A stretch of 64,000 nt of DNA from Wurfbainia villosa (Eukaryota; Streptophyta; Magnoliopsida; Zingiberales; Zingiberaceae). Positions within the stretch are counted from its first letter, which is position 1, and the number at the start of each line of letters is the position of its first letter. The stretch spans positions 46,814,621 through 46,878,620 of the forward strand of contig CM045993.1 in the NCBI GenBank assembly GCA_025175895.1. Reading direction: 5' to 3'. Of this stretch, positions 33,567 through 45,499 are shown one piece after another. Below the pieces are notes generated by a model. The model ran no database searches, was not told the origin of the DNA, and saw only the letters and a list, made by a program, of their open reading frames with translations. The translations under genes were made by a program, and so were the position numbers.

Positions 33567-35372
33567 TGTTGGGTTTTCCGAGCCGCAAAAACCGCTTTTT
33601 GCGTTGCGAAAACCTCGGAAGCCCTGGCCACGGATCCGTGCGAAGATGTATTAAAAACAAAACATGTATGCGTTTATATAAAACCCTAGATCTACCTTAG
33701 ATCTACATGATAAGGATGTTACCCTCGTAGCGACGCCCTTCGCAAATCCTGCTCATCCAAAAGGTTCGCCGGAACTCAAGAGTGTCAAGTGCACACCCCT
33801 CTATTGGTATCCACACAAGCAATAGGTGGAGAAAACACACCCTTGAGTGTGCTAGCACTCTATGGATGGTTCGGCCAAAGAGGTTGGAAGAGGGAGAGAG
33901 CTTGAGGGAAGTTGATCCAAGGTTGAAGGTGAAGTTGTGTAACCCACACAAAATGAATTACCACATGAATAACCATCAAGTGGCCGGCCACTTCATGGAG
34001 AGGGGGTTACATGCATGCATGTAACTCCCATGACCCTTGGTCTCCCTCATGAGGTGGCACCACATGACAAAGTCAATGATGATGTGGAGCATCATCATTG
34101 GCTGGCCATGCCAAGTCATCATCATGACATGGCATTTGGTCAAGTCAAACTTGACCTTTCATCTTCCCTCTCAAGTCAAGTCAAACTTGACCTCTTATCT
34201 CCCATGGTTGATCAAATCCAACCATTTGATTCAAGTCAATTTTAATTTAATGAATCTCTATTCATTAATTTAAATTGATTTGATGAATCATATCTAAGTT
34301 AGACTCATTCAACACTTGAATCAACTTGAGTCTAACTCAATTAGTCTAATTTGGATTACTCTTAATCCAATTTGGTTCATCCCATGAACCTAATCCTCAT
34401 GGTTCATCATATGAACCTAATCCCCATCTAATTGCCCTTATGTGTGTGACCCTATAGGTTCTTGTAACGTAAGCAATGAGCGGTATCTAGCAACACATCA
34501 TTGCTACCCAAGTTACAAGAATGTTGAGCTCCAACATCACCTTTGTGACTACTAATTGTGACTCTCACAATATGTGACAATGCCCCTCTATCCTTGACAT
34601 CTAGATTGACCAATCAAGGCATAGACCGTGTCATCCTTGGTACAATCTAAATCTTGAACTCCAAGTAGACTCACTCTAATCAAATGAGATCAAAATCTCA
34701 CATTGATTCATTTGGGCATGGCCATGCACTTCGTGGTCTCACTCTATCAAGAATATCGATGTCTCTCTCGTCATATAGGAGGGATAGATCTCATCTACAT
34801 CGCTCACATCCCTCCGTATAATTTGTTACATACCCAGTAATCGCATTTATAGTCCACCCATTTACGGGTGACGTTTGACGAAGCCAAAGTATGCAACGCC
34901 TTATGTAGGGAACCATGGTGACTTCAGGTCTAAGGACTAATAGTCATACTAATAGCCACATGAGAAAGTATATGACACTCATATAACGATCCACGATACT
35001 TTCTCATGGCGAGTCATTCAGTATACATTCTCTAATGTATACCCATGTGTCAACTCGATATCTCATATCCATGACTTGTGAGATCAAGTCATCATGTTGA
35101 CATACATGCTAGTCTCTACACATTAACATTGTCCCTGAATGTTAATACTTGACTAGGAATGATTAAGAGTAGTGTTCTCTATATCATCTCATTATCGATT
35201 CAATCAATCGATTGATATAGATTAGAACCTACTACTCAAGGACATTATTATATTTAGTTATTTGGCACCAATACAAGTAAATATAATAACCATGCCTTTA
35301 TAAATAGGAATATGATACAATAAAGTCCATACAACAATCATCACATGATTGGCTCTAGGGCTTTCACTAACA
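33567..35372 (-). repeat. 3' LTR of copia#2
   Basis: This 1806-bp LTR reads TGTTGGGTTTTCC...CTTTCACTAACA on the plus strand. The polypurine tract follows at 35373-35382 (reverse AGTGGGAGAT). Its inner 890 bases repeat at 37552-38439. Confidence 0.92.
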
Positions 35373-35392
35373 ATCTCCCACTAGCACTAGTG

Positions 35393-37551
35393 TCAATCAC
35401 CATAGTATCTAATACCCAATGACCTAGTGTGACCATCATGCTTTTTCTGTGCCAAAGCCTTGGTCAAGGGATCTGCGATGTTAGCTTCTGTGGGTACTCT
35501 GCAAATCTCCACATCTCCTCTATCGATGATCTCTCGAATGAGATGGAAGCGTCGTAGTATGTGTTTGGTCCACTGGTGTGAGCGAGGTTCCTTAGCCTGT
35601 GCAATCGCTCCATTGTTGTCACAATAGAGCTCTATGGGATCTGCTATGCTAGGAACCACCCCAAGCTCTGTAATGAACTTGCGCATCCAAACTGCGTCCT
35701 TTACTGCCTAAAATGCAGCGATATACTCGGCTTCTGTTGTAGAATCAGCAACTGTGTCCTGCTTCGAACTCTTCCAGCTCACAGCACCACCATTCAAGCA
35801 AAACACGAACTCTGACTGCGATCTATAATCATCCTGGTCAGTTTGGAAGCTGGCATCGCTGTAACCCTTTACAGCTAGCTCCTCATCGCCTCCAAATATC
35901 AAGAAATATTCTTTAGTTCTTCTCAAGTACTTAAGAATATTCTTGACTGCTATCCAGTGACGCTCACCTGGATCTGACTGGTACCTACTCGTCATGCTCA
36001 AAGCATACAAGACATCATGACGAGTACACAATATGGCGTACATGATAGATCCTATAGCTGATGCGTATGGGATCTTATCCATGCGGTCTCTCTCCTCTCT
36101 AGAAGAGGGACTTTGAGTCTTCGAAAGACTCACACCATGTGACATTGGTAGAAGTCCCTTCTTGGAATTCTGCATGGAAAACCGTAGTAATACCGTGTCA
36201 ATGTATGTACTCTGACTTAGGCCAAGCAATCTCTTAGACCTAAGTCTTTCATTGAGAAGCACGTCCCCAGCCAAGTCTTCACAGACTGTAGCGAAGGGAT
36301 GTCATTCCCAATGAGTAGTATGTCATCCACATACAATATAAGGAAGACAACTGTGTTCCCATTAACCCTCTTGTAGACACAGGATTCATCTTCATTCTTG
36401 ATGAAACCAAACTATTTGATCGCATCATCGAATCGAAGATTCCAGCTCCGAGAGGCTTGCTTTAGCCCATAAATGGACCTTTGCAGCTTGCATACTTTCC
36501 CAGTATGCTGTGGATCTTCAAAACCCTCAGGTTGTGTCATGTACACATCCTCGAGTAAGTTTCCATTCAGAAATGCGGTTTTGACATCCATCTGCCAGAT
36601 CTCATAATCGTGGTATGCTGCAATAGCAAGCAAGATCCTAATGGACTTAAACATCGCCACTGGAGAAAAGGTTTCGTCATAGTCAATACCATGAATTTGC
36701 TTGAAACCTTTAGCTACCAATCGGCCCTTATAGGTATGTGTAAGTCCATCCATGTCAGTCTTTCTCCTAAAGACCCACTTACACCCAATGGGTTTGACCC
36801 CTTCAGGTGGATCAACCAAAGTCCATACTTGGTTGGTGTACATGGATTCCATCTCAGATCTCATGGCCTCTAGCCATTTCTCAGAATCTGGGCTCATCAC
36901 AGCTTCCTGATAGGAGGTAGGCTCATTCTCAATGAGCATAACGTCATCATGGTCAGACAAGAGAAATGAGTATCTCTCAGGCTGACGACGTATCCTATCA
37001 GATCTGCGAAGAGGTAGGTCTACCTGAACAGGTGGTTGTTCCACAACTCTTTGTGCAACAACCTCATCACCCACAACACTTTGTGGTTCCTGTTCAGCCT
37101 CCATCAAGGCCTCAGTGCTATGGTCCTTATCTTGAATTTCTTCAAGATCGAAGGTACTCCCGCTAGTTTTTCTAGAAACAAAATCCCTTTCTAGAAAAAC
37201 CCCAGTCTTTGCCACAAACACTTTGTGCTGACTAGGAATATAAAAGTAGTATCCCTTTGTATCCTTGGGATATCCAACAAAATAGCACCTATCGGATTTG
37301 GGTCCTAGTTTGTCTGAGACTTGACGTCGAACGTAAGCCTCACAACCCCAAATCCTCATAAAAGACATCTTGGGATTTCTCCCTGTCCATATCGTATATG
37401 GTGTCTTTATCACAGCCTTGGATGGTACACGGTTAAGGGTAAAGGCTGCTGTATCTAGAGCATATCCCCAAAAGGATATAGGAAGATCTGTGTGACTCAT
37501 CATAGATCGTACCATATCTAATAGGGTATCTAGAAACACATCATAGATCGA
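35393..37551 (-). pseudogene. Copia#2 integrase C-terminus, RT and RNase H
   Basis: The frame 37719-36412 (435 aa) starts inside the 5' LTR and runs into the integrase C-terminus (FWGYALDTAAFTLNRVPSKA, IWGCEAYVRRQ, CYFVGYPKDTKGYYFY). The linker and RT follow (KPIGCKWVFRRK, GRLVAKGFKQ, QMDVKTAFLNGNLLEDVY, IYGLKQASRSWN). A TAG stop then interrupts; it is consistent with CAG changed to TAG. The catalytic YVDD box is intact at 36322-36333, outside an open frame. The segments 36274-35708 and 35686-35393 give RNase H with DSTTEAEYIAA, LYCDNNGAIA and EANIADPLTKALAQ. RT makes cDNA; this copy lacks gag and protease and cannot act alone. Confidence 0.93.
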
Positions 37552-38439
37552 ACATAAGCAATGAGCAGTATCTAGAAACACATCATTGCTGCCCAAGTTA
37601 CAAGAATGTTGAGCTCCAACATCACCTTTGTGACTACTAATTGTGACTCTCACAATATGTGACAATGCCCCTCTATCCTTGACATCTAGATTGACCAATC
37701 GAGGCATAGACCATGTCATCCTCGGTACAATCTAAATCTTGAACTCCAAGTAGACTCACTCTAATCAAATGAGCTCAATATCTGATTCATTTGGGCATGG
37801 CCATGCACTTCGTGGTCTCACTCTATCAAGAATATCGATGTCTCCCCCGTCATATAGGAGGGATAGATCCCATCTACATCACTCACATCCCTCCGCATAA
37901 TTTGTTACATACCCAGTAATTGCCTTTATAGTCCACCCATTTACAGGTGACGTTTGACGAAGCCAAAGTCTGCAACGCCTTATGTAGGGAACCATGGTGA
38001 CTTCAGGTTTAAGGACTAATAGCCACATGAGAAAGTATATGACACTCATATAACAATCCACGATACTTTCTCATGGCAGGTCATTCAGTATACATTCTCT
38101 AATGTATACCCATGTGTCAACTCGATATCTCATATCCATGACTTGTGAGATCAAGTCATCATGTTGACCTACATGCTAGTCTCTACGCATTAACATTGTC
38201 CCTGAATGTTAATACTTGACTAGGAATGATTAAGAGTAGTGTTCTCTATATCATCTCATTATCGATTCAACCAATCGATTGATATAGATTAGAACCTACT
38301 ACTCAAGGACATTATTATATTTAGTTATTTGGCACCAATACAAGTAAATATAATAACCATACCTTTATAAATAGGAATATGATACAATAAAGTTCATACA
38401 ACAATCATCACATGATTGGCTCTAGGGCTTTCACTAACA
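37552..38439 (-). repeat. Truncated 5' LTR of copia#2
   Basis: This matches 34470-35372. Its inner end joins integrase sequence directly near 37550, where TATCTAGAAACACATCAT occurs twice, at about 37529 and 37570. The PBS is lost in the deletion. Confidence 0.9.
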
Positions 38440-38444
38440 AATGG

Positions 38445-39429
38445 TGGATCGAGGTTGAGGTGAGGTTTGTGTTGACCCATGATTTTATCATGTTGTATGT
38501 TGCAGCATGGTTGTTTATGGTGATTTGGTTGTGTGTCGGCTGTGATTTAGTGAGAAGGGATTGATATGGAGTGGGGTGTTCCAATTAGGGTGTTAGATCC
38601 CTAATTGGGTGTAACGGGAGTAGCTGTGAACAAGGTTGTGTCTATGATGCTCTGTTATGCTTTGTGTAGGGGATGTGAATGAGTCTATGGGGTCAACATG
38701 GTTGTTCATAGGTTGTAGTGTAGGTGTAGGTGAGTTAGCTGTGAATTTAGTTGTAATTGAATTGGAGATTTGGTGAGTTTTGACCTGATCATGCTATAAA
38801 GTGCGGTAGTAATATCGTTCTATGATCCTTGTTATAGGGATTAATATGGAGGGTTGATTAGGTTAATTGGATAACTAGATCAATCTAGTTGATCGGGATA
38901 TAAAGTTGATGTAGGATTATGATTTGATCCTAATATTAGAATTGGTATATGATTGGATCATATATGTTTGTTTGCAGGATTTTGGTTCGAGATATCCGCG
39001 GACATGGAGACGACTGGTGTCTACAAAGCAGGTGGGTAATTTCCTACCTGGTCCGGGTAGATGTATTGCATTCAGATTTAGTCATAGATATGAGCATGTT
39101 AGGTGTTCATATTACCTTGACCCTGCTCTTATTATCGTATGCTTGAACTTATCGTTGGATTTAATTATGCTCAATTGTTGATATCACATATACCCTATCA
39201 TGATTTAGGAGTTATAGATGTGATGTAAATTGGCTTAGATGATTAGTAGGGTGTAAATGTCAGTACGGATGATGACCCAAATTATAAATTGGGAAAAAGG
39301 TCATCTATGGGTAGGTAATGTCCTAAATGTAGGATTTATTTCCAATACCCGTATGTTGCATACTGTTACCAACCAGGAGTTTTGTAATGGTTAAGTAAAG
39401 GGTGATTGGTATGTCGCTGCGGACCGGTG
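38445..39429 (+). other. Gypsy-type solo LTR, middle part without gene
   Basis: This GT-rich stretch continues the LTR after copia#2. Frames at 38924-39181 are short and have no recognisable motif. Confidence 0.6.
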
Positions 39430-39620
39430 GTCCCAGCTTGATATGATTAGTCGAGTACGACTCTCTATCGGATAGAGATTGCGTCGATTAGTTGAGTATG
39501 ACTCTCTATTGGATAGAGAGTTATGATCAGTTGAGTACGGTCTCTACAGGATAGAGAGTCCGTCGATCTGTTGAGTACAACTCTCTACAGGATAGAGAGT
39601 ATTGATTAGATGGGTATGAC
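39430..39620. repeat. Hairpin tandem repeat (about 47 bp, four units)
   Basis: The unit has GTTGAGTA(C/T)GACTCTCTA followed by a short spacer and GGATAGAGAGT. The inner part is self-complementary (ACTCTCTA/TAGAGAGT). It occurs four times in a row within the gypsy-type solo LTR. Confidence 0.8.
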
Positions 39621-40104
39621 TCTTTGCTGAACAGAGTCTGTGGTAGATGGTTGTACGTGTGACAGCATACACATGTCATTTGCATGCATTCTGACGACAT
39701 AGTCTCCCTTGGGGTTGAGAGAGTCGTCAGTCATCTTGCCTCCCAGAGCACTCCCCGAGGAGTAACTGGTGTGAGGGCAGAGCATCTGTTGTGCCGCACT
39801 CTACCACTATAGACGGTGGTAGTTGGAGTTGCGTGCAGTTGTCCTGGGTGCGTGGTACTCGACCACTCATTGGTAGTGTTAGTCGGAGTGGCCAGCAGCA
39901 GGGACCCCCATTGTGTAGCGAGCTCTTTACGCTCATATGCTACTTGATCATACTGCCCACTCGGCCACTCTATAGCAGTGGTTGGTGTGAGTTGGGACAG
40001 TTGTCATGTCGTGCCACCTAGGCCACACTGGGGTCGTGGTAGCGAGTAGGGGTGAGCAGGCATGACCATGCATGCTGCATTGCCGTATCTTATGGCGCTT
40101 TGCA

Positions 40105-40195
40105 TATTACCATATATATATACATATATGCATGTATATATATATATATGGATGGTTGAGATTAATATATATATAGATGCGGTCTATATATATAT
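40105..40195. repeat. TA-rich dinucleotide tract
   Basis: Runs of (TA)n and (AT)n alternate with ATGCATG and GGATGG in the gypsy-type solo LTR. Confidence 0.8.
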
Positions 40196-41718
40196 GATTA
40201 TTGTGATGTTGCATTTGATTGTACTATGCTTACTGCATTTGGGTGTACATCATATTCATGCATGTTTCTTACATTTGTTATACGATTGTGTCGGATACTG
40301 GTATGGGTTGGATAGACCATTAGATACCTTGACCTGTAGCTAGAGTATATTATGAGTTGATCTACTCTTCCTGTTATATATATATATGTTTGATATATGT
40401 TCAGGTTGGATCAGAGTAGCGTAGTAGACTTCAGGTATGTCTGTATTTTTATGTTGTTTATTTGGTTAGACAGTATATGCTTGTATTTATATACTATGCT
40501 GATATACCTGTTGTACCTCTAGAGTAAGTTGTTGAAAATACATGTGATATGGCATATATACATGTTTTTCTATTACTTGCTGAGTTTTACTCACCACCCC
40601 CCACGGACCCTGGGTTTTTCTGTCGCCCAGGTAACAGGTAGAAGACTTCATGACATCTTGGAGCACCGCTGGCTGACATCTCATCTCACCTCCGAGGCTC
40701 CCGTATTGGTTTTGGGCTTTGCGTCCGTCGTGTATTGTATTTGGAGTTTTCGTAGTGTACTGTGTTGTGGACTTGTAGATTCGGATTTTGTCGATGTACT
40801 GAATGTGGTTGTGGTGTGTTAGTCATACTGGTATGCATGATGTGGATGTATTGTATATGTGGAGTTATGGGTATGTCGTTGTATTAGTTTTCGCTGTGTT
40901 TCGTTATGTTGTTGTGTTTTTATTTGTTATGTTATTGTTATTGTTATTGTGGGCCTACGGGCCTTGTATTAACCCGAAATGTTGCCACATACAGGGGAGG
41001 TGTCGTCCGTTTGATTTTCGGCTTGGCATGCTCTCGGGGCGTGACAATAGGAGGTTCCATAGCCTCTGTTTCGCCCTCTTGATCTGGTCCAACCATCCTC
41101 TCTCAACAAGAATCTAATTCTCAGACTTGTTTGATATCTCGAGATCACCCGTAGTGTATGTGACTCAATAGGTTCCCAGTTATATTGGTCATTCATAATT
41201 AACCCCTTAATTATGAATAGATCATGAGTGGTACCGAGCAGTACATCATGACCCCCAATTGACCGGAAAGTCTAAATCGACTTCAGATCATTTTCTGAAC
41301 CCTTCAGTAGCTCCAGTTGTTTGTGTCTTATTCCTTTCACTCATCCTATACCCACTTGGTTTAGGACATGGTCTCTGTATTCTTCCCCACTAGGCTGACT
41401 ACGTCACACTTAGCCCAAGTTATTTTCCTTGTCCTATGGATTCAAGTTACTCCTACATGTTCCCAAGAAGATCATCTTCTTAACATGCTTGCTCTGGTAG
41501 GAGACTTCTGAGTAACAATCCTGACAAGAGACCTAGGGTATACATCTCCTTTATCTGGAGTGGTGAATCCTTTGTGGGCTATTCAAACACCTTCAATCAC
41601 TTTGGCTTATACCCAATCATCCCGGAGTTACACCTACTATGTCGATGGTTGCGAAGAAGTCAAAGTACAAGGCACCATAATCAAGGTGACTTGAATACCT
41701 TAAGTCTAAGGAAGCTCG

Positions 41719-41845
41719 TGATGGTGTAATCGGCCCAGGTCACGATTGACCGGACTCACGTTTGACTCGAGCGATGTTTTGATGTTTGACATGAAGGTTT
41801 GACATTGATGTTTGACATTGATGTCTGATAATATTTTGGGGAGAT
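41719..41845 (+). mobile_element. 127-bp LTR-like fragment ending in a PPT
   Basis: It starts TGATGGTGTAATCGGCCC, like the sense start of the TR-GAG2 and right outer LTRs. It continues with short TTTGACATTGATG repeats and ends TTTTGGGGAGAT, a polypurine tract before the LTR start at 41846. Its left edge abuts the truncated copia#1 LTR. Confidence 0.6.
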
Positions 41846-41934
41846 TGTTGGTGCAATCGACCCGGGTCATGATTGACCGAACTCGAGTTTTACTCAAGGG
41901 GGATTTTGATGGTTGACTGGAGTTGACCATGTCA

Positions 41935-42250
41935 TGGAAAGTCCAAGTCTTGAGTACTTGGCATGTAAAGTCCAAGCATGGTTCTTGGCAAGGAAAAGTC
42001 CAAGCATGGGTCTTGGCATAGAATGTCCAACATGGGTTGGCAAGTAAAGTCCAAGGATGTAGTCTTGGCCATGTAAGCCCAAGGGTGTAGTCTTGGCGGT
42101 GAAAGTCCAAGTCATGAGTACTTGGCATTTGGAAAGTCCAAGGGGTTTGATATTAGCGGCGTAAAGTCCAAGCGGGAGTCTTGGAAGCATAAGTCCAATG
42201 GTTGGCGGCGTAAAGTCCAAGCGAAGTCTTGGCAGCGTAAGTCCAATGTG
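41935..42250 (+). repeat. GTCCAAG...CTTGG hairpin array (right outer LTR)
   Basis: About ten units of AAAGTCCAAG plus 5-10 bases plus CTTGGC, at spacings of 25-35 bases. It is the counterpart of 1-290 and better preserved. Confidence 0.85.
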
Positions 42251-42458
42251 CCTTGGCGGTGTAGACACCGTTAGCATGACATAGCCGATGGAAGCACCTA
42301 AAGGCTAGCGTATGGATGAACAAGTCATGGATGACTTGGAGGGATCCGATAGGCGCGAGGTTGACGGAGGTGGTTAGAAGGCTTAGGTCTAGGCTAAGGG
42401 TGGTCTAGCAAGTATGGGGGAACCATACTTAGGTTAAAACCTTATGTTTGAGGTGTGT

Positions 42459-42575
42459 CAGTCGACTGGTACCATGTGGCAGTCGACTGGTGTGAGTCAA
42501 CTAGGGTTTGACTACGGGGAGTGCCCTAGCAGTCGACTGTTGGACTGATCAGTCAACTGATCTTGTGATCAGTCG
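42459..42575. repeat. CAGTCGACTG cluster (right outer LTR)
   Basis: Exact copies are at 42459-42468 and about 42481. CAGTCGACTGTTGG is at about 42530, with variants AGTCAACTGATC and CAGTCGACTAG after it. Confidence 0.85.
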
Positions 42576-42689
42576 ACTAGTGCTCGGTATTTCAGGCACA
42601 GAATACCGAGTGAGAAATTCGTAGTCATATGCAGTTGGAGGCATGAGAAGTCAAGTCAGTCAAGGTTGACAAGATACTTGATGAGTGAA

Positions 42690-43205
42690 GTCCAATCAGA
42701 TATTGACGAGTGAGAAATCCAAGTCGATAAAGGAAAATCAGACACTTAATAGTCGAAAGTCCAATAGAATGTTAGCCAGTGAGAAATCAAGTCAATTAAG
42801 GAAGATCAGACACTTGATTGTTGGAAGTCCAACTGGGAGTTGGTGAGTGAGATCGGACACTTGGTGGTTGGAAGTCCAACTGGGATTAGGCAAGGGAAGT
42901 CCTAGCAGGTCAAGGTGATCGAATGACTAGTCAAGGGAAGTCCTAACAGGTCAAGATGATCGGATGACTAGACAAGGAAAGTCCTGGCATGTCAAGGTGA
43001 CCGAATGACTAGGCAAGGGAATTCGTAATAGGTCAAGGTGATCGGATGACTAGGAAGGTGAAGTCCCGACAAGTCAGGATGACTATGCTTGGCAAGTGAA
43101 GTCCTGGTAGATCAGGGTGAGCATACTTGGCAAGTGAAGTCCCGACAAGTCAGGGTGACCATGCTTGGCATGTGAAGTCCTGGCAGGTCAAGTGACCATG
43201 CTTGG
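42690..43205 (+). repeat. AAGTCC-TGGCAGGTCAAG tandem array
   Basis: About 12 units of 35-60 bases carry GAAGTCC(T/C)(G/A)(G/A)CA(G/A)GTCA(A/G)G followed by GTGACC(A/G) and a CTTGGC or CTAGGC word. It continues at 46316-46470 after the solo LTR, so that insertion landed within the array. Confidence 0.82.
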
Positions 43206-43711
43206 TGTAACGCCCATAAAATTTCTAGCAATTTTACAAGAATTTTTGGTTGATTATGATGGGCTTTATGTGGGCTCTTTCAAAAATAAAAGAAAATGAG
43301 CCAAAAAGGATGCAAGGCCTAGGAATTGAACCCCAAACCTCTAGAGATAGACAAGCCCTAAAGATGCATCCAATAACCAGAAGCCCAGCAAGGTTGTACT
43401 ATTAGGGGAATATGGGAAGCGATAGTTAAGGGTAAGGGAGGCTAAGGGACACTTCAAGTGAATAAATAGGGGAATGAGGAGATATGAGGAAGCAAACTTT
43501 ACATCTTCTCCTTCTCTTCTTCTTCCTCACCGAACCCTAAAGCTCCCCCTTCTCATCCTTTGTCCGAAATTCATCCAAGCAAGAAGAAGGCTAGGTTTGC
43601 TTCCCTTAGGTTATCTTCCAACCAAAAAGCAAAGCGAAGGAAGTATCCCCTCACCTGCATACAAGTAGCTTTTCGATTGAAGTTGTTATGTCAAATTCTC
43701 CATGAACAATT

Positions 43712-44460
43712 CGGCCAAGACCTTTACTTGAGTTTTCAATGAAGATCCATGTCATACCTTGTATGAATATGATGATGATAGGATGCTAGATGGATTAGGT
43801 TAAGAGTTTAACCCTAAAAGCCCCAAGAAACTTTCGGCCAAGACCATAACTAGGGCTCACCATGATGATCCATGCTATATCTTGTATTAATATGAAGATG
43901 AGGGATTTCTAGATGAGTTTGGTTGTGTGGTTGACCTCAAAAACCCAAAGGACCATTCGGCCAAGACTATACCTAGGGCTCACCATGGTGATCCATGCTA
44001 TATCTTGTATTAATATGAAGATGAGGGATTTCTAGATGAGTTTGGTTAAGTGGTTGACCTCAAAACCCCAAAGGACCATTCGGCCAAGACCATACCTAGG
44101 GCTCACCATGGTGATCCATGCTATATCTTGTATTAATATGAAGATGAGGGATTTCTAGATGAGTTTGGTTAAGTGGTTGACCTCAAAAACCCAAGGGACC
44201 ATTTGGCCAAGAACATAATTTGGGCTCACCATGATGATCCATGCTATATCTTGTATTAATATGAAGATGAGGGATTTCTAGATGAGTTTGGTTGAGTGGT
44301 TGACCTCAAAAACCCAAGGGACCATTCGGCCAAGACCATAACTTGGGCTCACCATGATGATCCATGCTATATCTTGTATTAATATGAAGATGAGGGAATT
44401 TTAGATGAGTTTGGTTAAGTGGTTGATCCATGAAACTCTTTTGAACCATTCGGCCAAGAC
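43712..44460 (+). repeat. 123-bp tandem repeat, six units
   Basis: CGGCCAAGACCATA-type anchors occur at 43712, 43835, 43958, 44081, 44204, 44327 and 44451, giving a period of 123 (the last is 124). The middle four units are nearly identical; the outer ones are diverged. Confidence 0.92.
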
Positions 44461-44769
44461 CCCTAATGTGTTCTTTATGCCATGTTTTAGGTGAGTTCAT
44501 GATAACTATTGATGTTAAATGATGCTAGATGAAGATAACATGCTCTAGGTTAGGTTTGAAATGAGTTCATGCCATGTTTGATGTTAGAAGAAAATAACAT
44601 GTCCCATGTCATGCTTTATATGTTAAAGAATTAACATGTGGTTAGTTAGACCATACATATATATAAGTTGTTTGGTGTTTAAAACTTTAATAGAGCTCCA
44701 TACAGTTTAGGTCACTCCATGTATACTTGCTCATGATGTTTATGCCTTATGTCATGCCCTATATGTGTG

Positions 44770-45092
44770 TGATATTTATGATATGTTTATGAAATGAAAT
44801 ATGATAGGTTGATGAAATGAAATATGATATGTTTATGAAATGAAATATGATATGTTTATGAAATGAAATATGATATGTTTATGAAGTGAAATATGATATA
44901 TTTATGAAGTGAAATATGATATGTTTATGAAGTGAAATATGATATGTTTATGAAATGAAATATGATAGGTTGATGAAATGAAATATGATATGTTTATGAA
45001 ATGAAATATGATATGTTTATGAAATGAAATATGATAGGTTTATGAAATGAACTATGATATGTTTATGAAATGAAATATGATATGTTATGATA
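44770..45092 (+). repeat. 23-bp tandem repeat, about 13-14 units
   Basis: The unit is ATGAAATGAAATATGATATGTTT, with GGTTG and AAGTG variants. It is AT-rich and found only here in the window. Confidence 0.92.
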
Positions 45093-45145
45093 AGAAGCAT
45101 GTATGTATTTTACCTTCTGCATGGCTTGTACCAGGACCCTAACAA

Positions 45146-45375
45146 GGTCTAAAGGGATGGGCTCCTAAGTTGCCCTAGGCCGACAGACTAAGATCGGGCC
45201 TAGGATGGGCTTCTATGTTATGATTGCCCCTAGGTCGACGGTCATAGTACGGACCTAGTACGGGATGGGCTCCCAGATGCCCTAGGCCGACGGACTAAGA
45301 TCGGGCCTAGGATGGGCTTCTATGTTATGATGATGGCCCCTAGGTCGACGGACTAAGATCGGGCCTAGTAACCTA
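45146..45375 (+). repeat. GC-rich repeat with CCTAGGCCGACGGACTAAGATCG words
   Basis: Two to three longer units contain GATGGGCTCC, GCCCTAGGCCGAC, CTAAGATCGGGCCTAGG and GGGCTTCTATGTTATGAT, in near-direct repetition. Confidence 0.8.
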
Positions 45376-45499
45376 GTAGGTTCGAGACTTGCTACCTCGG
45401 GTCTATTTAGGGATGCGCACTATGATAATGATGATGTGGTACAATGTCGGGCCCAATATGTTAGAGTTATATTTACGTACCTATAATATATGTTTTCAA

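Larger units (their letters stand above)
33567..38439 (-). mobile_element. Copia#2 (Tork/Angela-like), internally deleted
   Basis: A minus-strand copia element with TSDs AATGG at 33562-33566 and 38440-38444. The 3' LTR is complete (33567-35372); the 5' LTR is only 37552-38439. Gag, protease and half of integrase are gone, together with the inner half of the 5' LTR. The remaining order is integrase C-terminus, RT, RNase H. Confidence 0.93.
32370..41046 (+). mobile_element. Gypsy-type solo LTR, split by copia#2
   Basis: This begins TGTAAAATACCAG and ends CGGGGCGTGACA, with perfect TSDs ATAGG at 32365-32369 and 41047-41051. Without copia#2 it is about 3.8 kb. The ends resemble the sense-strand ends of the gypsy LTR described above (TGTTAAAATATAG...GGGGTGTGACA), so I assign it to a chromovirus LTR on the plus strand. 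It contains a GC-rich leader-like part (32640-33110), a hairpin tandem repeat (39430-39620) and a TA-rich tract (40105-40195). Confidence 0.88.
11394..41718 (-). mobile_element. Copia#1 (Tork/Angela-like), host of several nested insertions
   Basis: This is a Ty1/copia element on the minus strand: 3' LTR 11394-13238, RNase H and RT 13376-14258 and 19797-20251, integrase and protease 26501-28120, gag start 28302-28487, leader, PBS, and 5' LTR from 29451. It is interrupted by TR-GAG1, TR-GAG2, a copia solo LTR and a gypsy-type solo LTR. The 5' LTR stops at 41718, about 420 bases short of its expected end. The left flank is TTGAC, and no matching TSD is found on the right. The domain order protease-integrase-RT-RNase H defines it as copia. 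Confidence 0.9.
29451..41718 (-). repeat. 5' LTR of copia#1, split in three and truncated
   Basis: The pieces 29451-29900, 32123-32369 and 41052-41718 align in order with 11394-12814 of the 3' LTR. They are separated by two solo LTR insertions. The expected last 420 or so bases are absent, and the sequence changes abruptly at 41719 to an LTR-like start of the TR-GAG family. Confidence 0.88.

Noticed and set aside
40529..41117. Two plus-strand frames of about 100 aa with hydrophobic stretches
   Set aside because: They are inside the gypsy-type solo LTR, have no conserved motif, and the GT-rich composition gives Val/Leu/Tyr runs by chance.
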